Shown here in pieces: positions 59,835 through 64,000 of a DNA stretch of 64,000 bases; within the stretch, counting starts at the first letter, position 1; every line of letters starts with the position of its first letter. The DNA is taken from assembly GCF_002210435.1 (NCBI RefSeq), contig NZ_MZMV01000033.1:1-64000 (forward strand), read 5' to 3'. Under the pieces are notes generated by a model. The model had not been told where the DNA came from. It ran no database searches and worked only from the letters and a program-made list of their open reading frames with translations. Position numbers and translations under genes: made by a program. Source of the stretch: Micromonospora wenchangensis (lineage in GTDB: Bacteria; Actinomycetota; Actinomycetes; Mycobacteriales; Micromonosporaceae).

Positions 59835-60042
59835 AGAGACGGCTCAGACACGCCTCCGCCAAGGCCTGGAGACGCCAGGGTCGGGGGTGGACACCAACCA
59901 GCACCGGCGGTAAGACACCTACAGGGCCGCCCACCGGCGACCTCCCGCTTCGACGCCCTCACCGGAGGCCCTGATCGCCGGATACATCACCGAGGTCACC
60001 CGACGCCGTATCCTCGAGGGTCTCGGCTGGCTGCGTGGCATT

Positions 60043-61137
60043 GTGCCGAACGGGTTCCGGGAGTTCCTAACACCGGCGCACACCTTCTGGAGCGGCGCCC
60101 TCCCGGAGACCGACTTTCTGGCCCGGCTCTATAAGCTCGACGAACTGCCCAGCCACGATTCCCGGTACACCACCGCGTTTCAGAACATCGTCCAACACCG
60201 TGTGATGAACGAGGACTGGGACGACGACTGGATCTTCGAGGACCCGCGGTTCGGCCTTGCCGACAGTGACGACAAGCTGCTGCGCTTCCTCGCCGAGATG
60301 CTGCACCCTGGCGTGCGCACTGACCCGGCCGAGGTCGAACGGCTGCGCGATTTCCTCAACGGTGTGCTTGTGCACGACGGCTACGAGTTGATCCAGGTTG
60401 ACGACATCAGCGGCGCCCCACTCTTCGCCCCGCGCCGGATCGGCTCCGGCGTCCGCGGCACCATGAAGAACCTGATCTTCGCCGCGATCGGCCCCAAGCC
60501 CGAGATTGTGCTCGTCGACGCGGTCAACAACGACCTGCGCATTACTCGCAACGCGCAGAACTGCCTGATGTACGACCGGCCGCTGCCCGCGCACGGGCTC
60601 ACCTGGACCGAATTGACCGGGTGGTGGGCCGACCGGGAAGGCATGACCGACGCCCCGGCGCGGGAGGTCTTCCTCAGCTTGTGCCGGCGGCTGGACCGGT
60701 CGCTGGGCGACAACGACGCCGAACGCCGGGTTCTGCGCGCCTACACCGACCGGTCCCTGCGCCTAGGCCCGGACATCCCGGCGCTGATCCCACAGGTCTA
60801 CCTGCACTACGACCCGCACGTGCGCAGCTACTACTCGCCCGGCACGGCGCCGTTGGCACGCCAGCGGATGGACTTCCTGATGCTGCTGCCGCACCGGGTC
60901 CGGGTCGTGATCGAGTGCGACGGAGTGCAGCATTACGCCGATGACCAGGTGCTGGCCAACAATCGCCGGTACGCCAACCCGCGCCTGTACGCCGAAATGA
61001 TGGCCGAGGACCGCGAGCTGCGCCTGGCCGGCTATGAGGTCTACCGCTTTGGTGGCGCCGAGCTCGCCGATGGCCCGGCGACGGCCCGCCGGCTTGACGC
61101 CTTCTTTGACCGGCTTGCCGCCCGCTACGCTGGCTGA
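60043..61137 (+). CDS. AbiJ-like N-terminal domain fused to the same nuclease core (paralogue B)
   Basis: The 364-residue part from GTG 60043 has an N-terminal domain of the AbiJ type (HTFWSGALPETDFLARLYKLDELPSHDSRY, HPGVRTDPAEVERLRDFLNGVLVHDGYELI), the shared middle module (KNLIFAAIGPKPEIVLVDAVNND, CLMYDRPLPAHGLTWTEL) and the nuclease with RQRMDFLMLL (D277) and VVIECDGVQHY (E291, D293, H297). Domain-like sequence (GYITEVTRRRILEGLGWLRGI) continues upstream in frame to about 59971 without ATG, GTG or TTG, so the real start is uncertain; CTG 59971 after GGAGG is one option, 5' truncation another. Divergent from paralogue A. Confidence 0.7.
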   Translation: MPNGFREFLTPAHTFWSGALPETDFLARLYKLDELPSHDSRYTTAFQNIVQHRVMNEDWDDDWIFEDPRFGLADSDDKLLRFLAEMLHPGVRTDPAEVERLRDFLNGVLVHDGYELIQVDDISGAPLFAPRRIGSGVRGTMKNLIFAAIGPKPEIVLVDAVNNDLRITRNAQNCLMYDRPLPAHGLTWTELTGWWADREGMTDAPAREVFLSLCRRLDRSLGDNDAERRVLRAYTDRSLRLGPDIPALIPQVYLHYDPHVRSYYSPGTAPLARQRMDFLMLLPHRVRVVIECDGVQHYADDQVLANNRRYANPRLYAEMMAEDRELRLAGYEVYRFGGAELADGPATARRLDAFFDRLAARYAG

Positions 61138-61153
61138 GCACCGGGCAGCGCGG

Positions 61154-61183
61154 TGCCTGACGCTGCCGCGGCAGCGTCAGGCA
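61154..61183. terminator. Perfect 30-bp palindrome between convergent genes
   Basis: TGCCTGACGCTGCCG is followed directly by its reverse complement. It lies 17 bp after the stop of paralogue B and could end transcription from that side. Together with the following 218 bp it is the only content between the convergent genes. Confidence 0.6.
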
Positions 61184-61401
61184 GACGGAACACGGCGCTT
61201 GCTGGGCATGTCACCGGTCACGGTGGAGTCGCTACGCGTTTTCGAGCGTCGTTCCTCGGCCGTCTCCCGGCCACCGAGCCGGTCTACGCCATGCGCGAGG
61301 ACAACTCGACCCGGGCTGGCCAGGCCCGGGCCGACTCGCACCTTTCGTCGCGTTCTTCAAGTCGCTCGCGGCCTGAGGAGCCGCCAAGGAGCTCGACACG
61401 G

Positions 61402-64000
61402 TCAGGAAAGATCGCGCTCGTCGCGGCGGGGCTGGCCCTCGTGCAGAGCCAGGTCGGCGCCCATGCGCGCCGCCACACTCACGCTTACGGACGGGAACGG
61501 GCCGTCGTGCGAGCCGGTCAGTTCCATGCGCTCGAACCAGTGCAGCACGACAAGTTCGAGCTGCCGTTCAGCTAGGTAGTCGCGCAGGTAAGAGGCGCGT
61601 ACCAGCAGGGCGCGGCTGTCGTCTCCAGGGTGTGAATGGTGGGCGAAGATCGGTGACCCGTCGGCGTCGAGCCAGCTCGGTCCGCGCATGTCGAAGCTCA
61701 GCCCAGCCTCCTGTTGCAGCAGGGTCGAGGGCAGCACGCTGCTGGCGTTCTCCCCGATCGAGCAGTCAAAGATGTTGCCTTCCCAGGTGTAGGGTTCGAC
61801 GGTCCGGCCGACGTTGAAGGACCGGTCCGCCACCTCGATGGTCTCGAACTCGGCGTGCCGGTGGTAGCAGGCAGGCCCAGTGCGACTGACCTCACCGACG
61901 TAGCAGCAGTCGATGTGGCCGTGAGTGTCGAGTAGGTCGTTGATGGTGTTGCGGCTGCAGCCGGCGAGCGCGGCCAGGAACTCGGATGCCTGGCCGGCCG
62001 CGATGAGCAGCGTGTCGACGGTGGATGTCTCCTGCAGGCCCCGCCAGCTCTCGTGCGCGGCGGGATCGATCTTCTTGATGTAGCTTTCCAGCACCACCCA
62101 GTCGTTGCCGTCGCGGTCGCGCAGGAACAGCGATGTGGCGGGAGTTGGTTCGGTCGCGGTTTCGGCCAGCAGTCGCTGGATGTCACCGCGGTAGCGGCGG
62201 AAGTCCAGGTTGGCCGGGGGCCATGAGGTGAGTCGGATTAGCGCCGGTTTCCAGGCGGACACGCCGGTGCCCTTATCGTCACTGAAGGCCCGGAAGTCGA
62301 TCGGCGGGAGGCTGGGATCGATCTCCCGCTCACCTACAATCTGGTGCAAGCCGTCGTACGTTTGCTCATCGTCGTAGCGGCGGGCGCTCTGGTAGTTGTC
62401 GGCGACCCGGGCCAGCAGTTCGTGGTAGGCCATCCACTGGTACTTCTTGCCCCATCGTTCGGCCTTGTGGCCGCTACGGCCCCGCGAATGCCCAAGTTTG
62501 CGATCTTCGGCGGCGAATCGCGCCGGCGTCCAGCCCAGGCTCAGCGTCCGGCGGAACACCCACCGTCGGGCACGATCGATCGGATAGTCGTCATCAGGCA
62601 CCTTCGGATATGTCCAGACTGCGTCGAGCAGGTCTCGCTGAGCGTCGGTGAAGGGATCCTGCGCGCCCGGGCGCAGGTATCTAAGCCGGCCCATGCTGTG
62701 CGGGTCGGGATCGCGTAGCCAGCCAGCGAACGCCTCCTTCTGCTCCGGGCGCAGGGAAGCGACGAACGCGTGCCAGCGAGACTTGACGAACCGCGGGGTC
62801 CGGTGGCCCGTGCGGTCGGGGAACGGCTGCCCGATGCGGTGGCGGGAGAAGTGGCGCATGCCGGACTCGACCACGTACCGGCCGAAGTCGCCGAGGTTGA
62901 GGACCGAAACGAAGATCGACAGGTAGTTCTGGTCGTCGGATGTCTCCCGCCATTGGCCGTACTTTGCGTCGATCGTCTCTTTGGTCGGTGGTGCGCTCGG
63001 GGCGGCGATGCCGTACGGGCGTGCTGCTGCCGTGCGGGCCTCGTCGGGCAGCAGGCTGTGGTCCACCGCCCAGCGGGTGATGCCGCGGGCGGCGTCCAAC
63101 AGCAGTTCGTCCGCGCGTACGGGTGGGGTGAAGACCATCGTGTGTGCGGCCTCGGCCAGCGCGGTCGCCTGGTCGGCTTGCGTGGGCGAGCTGCGCAGCA
63201 GGCACCCGTAGGCGATTGCGACGACGCGTTGCACCACGTACGGGTCGTCCACGCTCCAGAAGCGCTCCACCAAGGCGCGCATGACGTCGAGATGGCCGTG
63301 CAGCAGCTGCACGAGCGCCTTGGTGATCCAGTCGCGCATGAACCGGTTGGGTGAGGACAGCAGCCAGCACAACGGGATGCAGGCCAGCTCGACGACCTTC
63401 GGGTCGTAGCCCGGGTACGGTCCGGCCGCGGCCCATCGGGCCAGCCGGGTCGCTGGGCTGGAGCCGTCGAAGATCTCGTGGTAGGTCGCGAAGCCGAAGC
63501 TGCTGTCGCGCACGGGCATCGCCAGCCGGGATAGGTTGCGGTGCAGCCGCTCGGCGTTGAGCCGGTTGCCCGGCTGTGGAGCCAGGATGAACAGGGTCCG
63601 GAAGACCTCGGTGTCGGACAGTACGGGCAGCGCGGCGTTGAGCAGCTCGACGCTGCGTTCGGTAACCGCCGCTGAGGCACGGTAAGGCAGTGTCTGCACC
63701 AGTGACCGGTAGAGCTGCCGGGTCCGGTTGTGCCTCGTCCAGCCGTCGCGGTTGTCGCGGCTTCTCGGCGGCCGGGGAAGCGTGGTGTGCAGCAGGTCGG
63801 GCAGCTCGATGCCGTGCACCTCGGGGAACAGCACGGTCGCCGCCTCGATGATGCCCCAGCTGCACTCCTCGGTCAGCCACGCGGCCAGCGCCGGATCGTG
63901 TAGCGGGTCGGCGCAGGCAGCGAGACGGCGCTTGAGCAGCAGGAAGTCGGCGAAGGCCTGGAAGACGACCCGGACCCCTTCACCGAAGGTGTTGTCGCCG
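61402..64000 (-). CDS. C-terminal part of a large STAND-type (Avs2-like) defence protein
   Basis: The frame is open to the right edge: residues such as VRVVFQAFADFLLLKRRL precede the first internal start, so the 5' end lies outside. At least 865 residues are visible, mostly helical repeats. RRWVFRRTLSLGWTPARF and SGHKAERWGKKYQWMAYHELLARVADNY recall the C-terminal sensor region of STAND/NACHT-type ATPases of the Avs group, which recognise a phage protein and activate an N-terminal effector. The ATPase and effector domains are not in this window, so the subtype is uncertain. The assignment rests on pattern memory. Confidence 0.62.
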   Translation of the reverse strand, partial: GDNTFGEGVRVVFQAFADFLLLKRRLAACADPLHDPALAAWLTEECSWGIIEAATVLFPEVHGIELPDLLHTTLPRPPRSRDNRDGWTRHNRTRQLYRSLVQTLPYRASAAVTERSVELLNAALPVLSDTEVFRTLFILAPQPGNRLNAERLHRNLSRLAMPVRDSSFGFATYHEIFDGSSPATRLARWAAAGPYPGYDPKVVELACIPLCWLLSSPNRFMRDWITKALVQLLHGHLDVMRALVERFWSVDDPYVVQRVVAIAYGCLLRSSPTQADQATALAEAAHTMVFTPPVRADELLLDAARGITRWAVDHSLLPDEARTAAARPYGIAAPSAPPTKETIDAKYGQWRETSDDQNYLSIFVSVLNLGDFGRYVVESGMRHFSRHRIGQPFPDRTGHRTPRFVKSRWHAFVASLRPEQKEAFAGWLRDPDPHSMGRLRYLRPGAQDPFTDAQRDLLDAVWTYPKVPDDDYPIDRARRWVFRRTLSLGWTPARFAAEDRKLGHSRGRSGHKAERWGKKYQWMAYHELLARVADNYQSARRYDDEQTYDGLHQIVGEREIDPSLPPIDFRAFSDDKGTGVSAWKPALIRLTSWPPANLDFRRYRGDIQRLLAETATEPTPATSLFLRDRDGNDWVVLESYIKKIDPAAHESWRGLQETSTVDTLLIAAGQASEFLAALAGCSRNTINDLLDTHGHIDCCYVGEVSRTGPACYHRHAEFETIEVADRSFNVGRTVEPYTWEGNIFDCSIGENASSVLPSTLLQQEAGLSFDMRGPSWLDADGSPIFAHHSHPGDDSRALLVRASYLRDYLAERQLELVVLHWFERMELTGSHDGPFPSVSVSVAARMGADLALHEGQPRRDERDLS

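Noticed and set aside
61153..61575. Plus-strand frame of 140 codons after paralogue B
   Set aside because: It starts inside the 30-bp palindrome and overlaps the STAND gene antisense; no protein-like features.

Overview
The window is very GC-rich actinobacterial chromosome: many GTG starts, C/G at almost every third codon position, stop/start overlaps of the GTGA and ATGA type, and a HspR-type heat-shock operator. The gene set (cytochrome bd without adjacent cydDC, Eis-like acetyltransferase, UMF1 transporter, XRE-cupin and ROK regulators) fits Micromonosporaceae, probably Micromonospora; this is an inference from gene content and style, not a species identification. About ten genes have a TANNNT-like -10 box 6-8 bases before the start codon, which implies leaderless mRNAs.

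Layout. 1-828 is the 5' part of a zinc-motif/coiled-coil protein and 910-1419 a NUDIX hydrolase. 1429-13409 is a sugar-catabolism locus: GH95, a LacI regulator and GH3 in one overlapping operon behind two LacI-type operators, then a ROK regulator, GH31 and a divergent GH42. Together the four hydrolases could strip fucose, galactose, xylose and glucose from fucosylated xyloglucan oligosaccharides inside the cell. 13420-23085 holds core and accessory genes: an O-antigen-ligase-like membrane protein, a LysE exporter, acetyltransferases, an NmrA oxidoreductase with its TetR, an alpha/beta hydrolase, an XRE-cupin regulator, a decayed hydrolase, a methyltransferase and a DinB protein. 23086-30666 has an endonuclease VII-like gene beside an AT-rich patch, a TetR/FAD-monooxygenase pair sharing an operator, hsp20 behind a HAIR element, a tyrosine recombinase, a TetR with a perfect 18-bp operator, and an acyl-CoA dehydrogenase. 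30680-43037 is chromosomal backbone: tdk, UMF1, GDPD, SDR-plsC, cydAB behind an array of GTAGTA/TACTAC boxes, an Eis-like GNAT, peroxiredoxin, SDR, and an OFA-family transporter with a 41-residue partner.

At about 43.1 kb the character changes. Codon use becomes looser and a Tn7/Tn5053-like transposition operon appears (TnsA-like, TniA, TniB, TniQ; 44754-49598), with an XRE gene and a regular three-copy repeat array on its left. From 50.1 kb to the right edge lies a run of poorly known genes that looks like a defence island: a 634-aa orphan with a DNA-binding-like N-terminus, a LexA-like self-cleaving repressor, an unknown 289-aa protein, a restriction-endonuclease-fold fusion, a HEPN-motif protein, two divergent proteins sharing a nuclease core but with different N-termini (one AbiJ-like), and the C-terminal part of a large STAND-type protein cut by the window edge.

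The best candidate for something undescribed is this accessory block, especially the two-headed nuclease pair and its HEPN and REase neighbours, possibly controlled by the LexA-like repressor. No CRISPR array, cas gene, rRNA or intact tRNA gene was seen.
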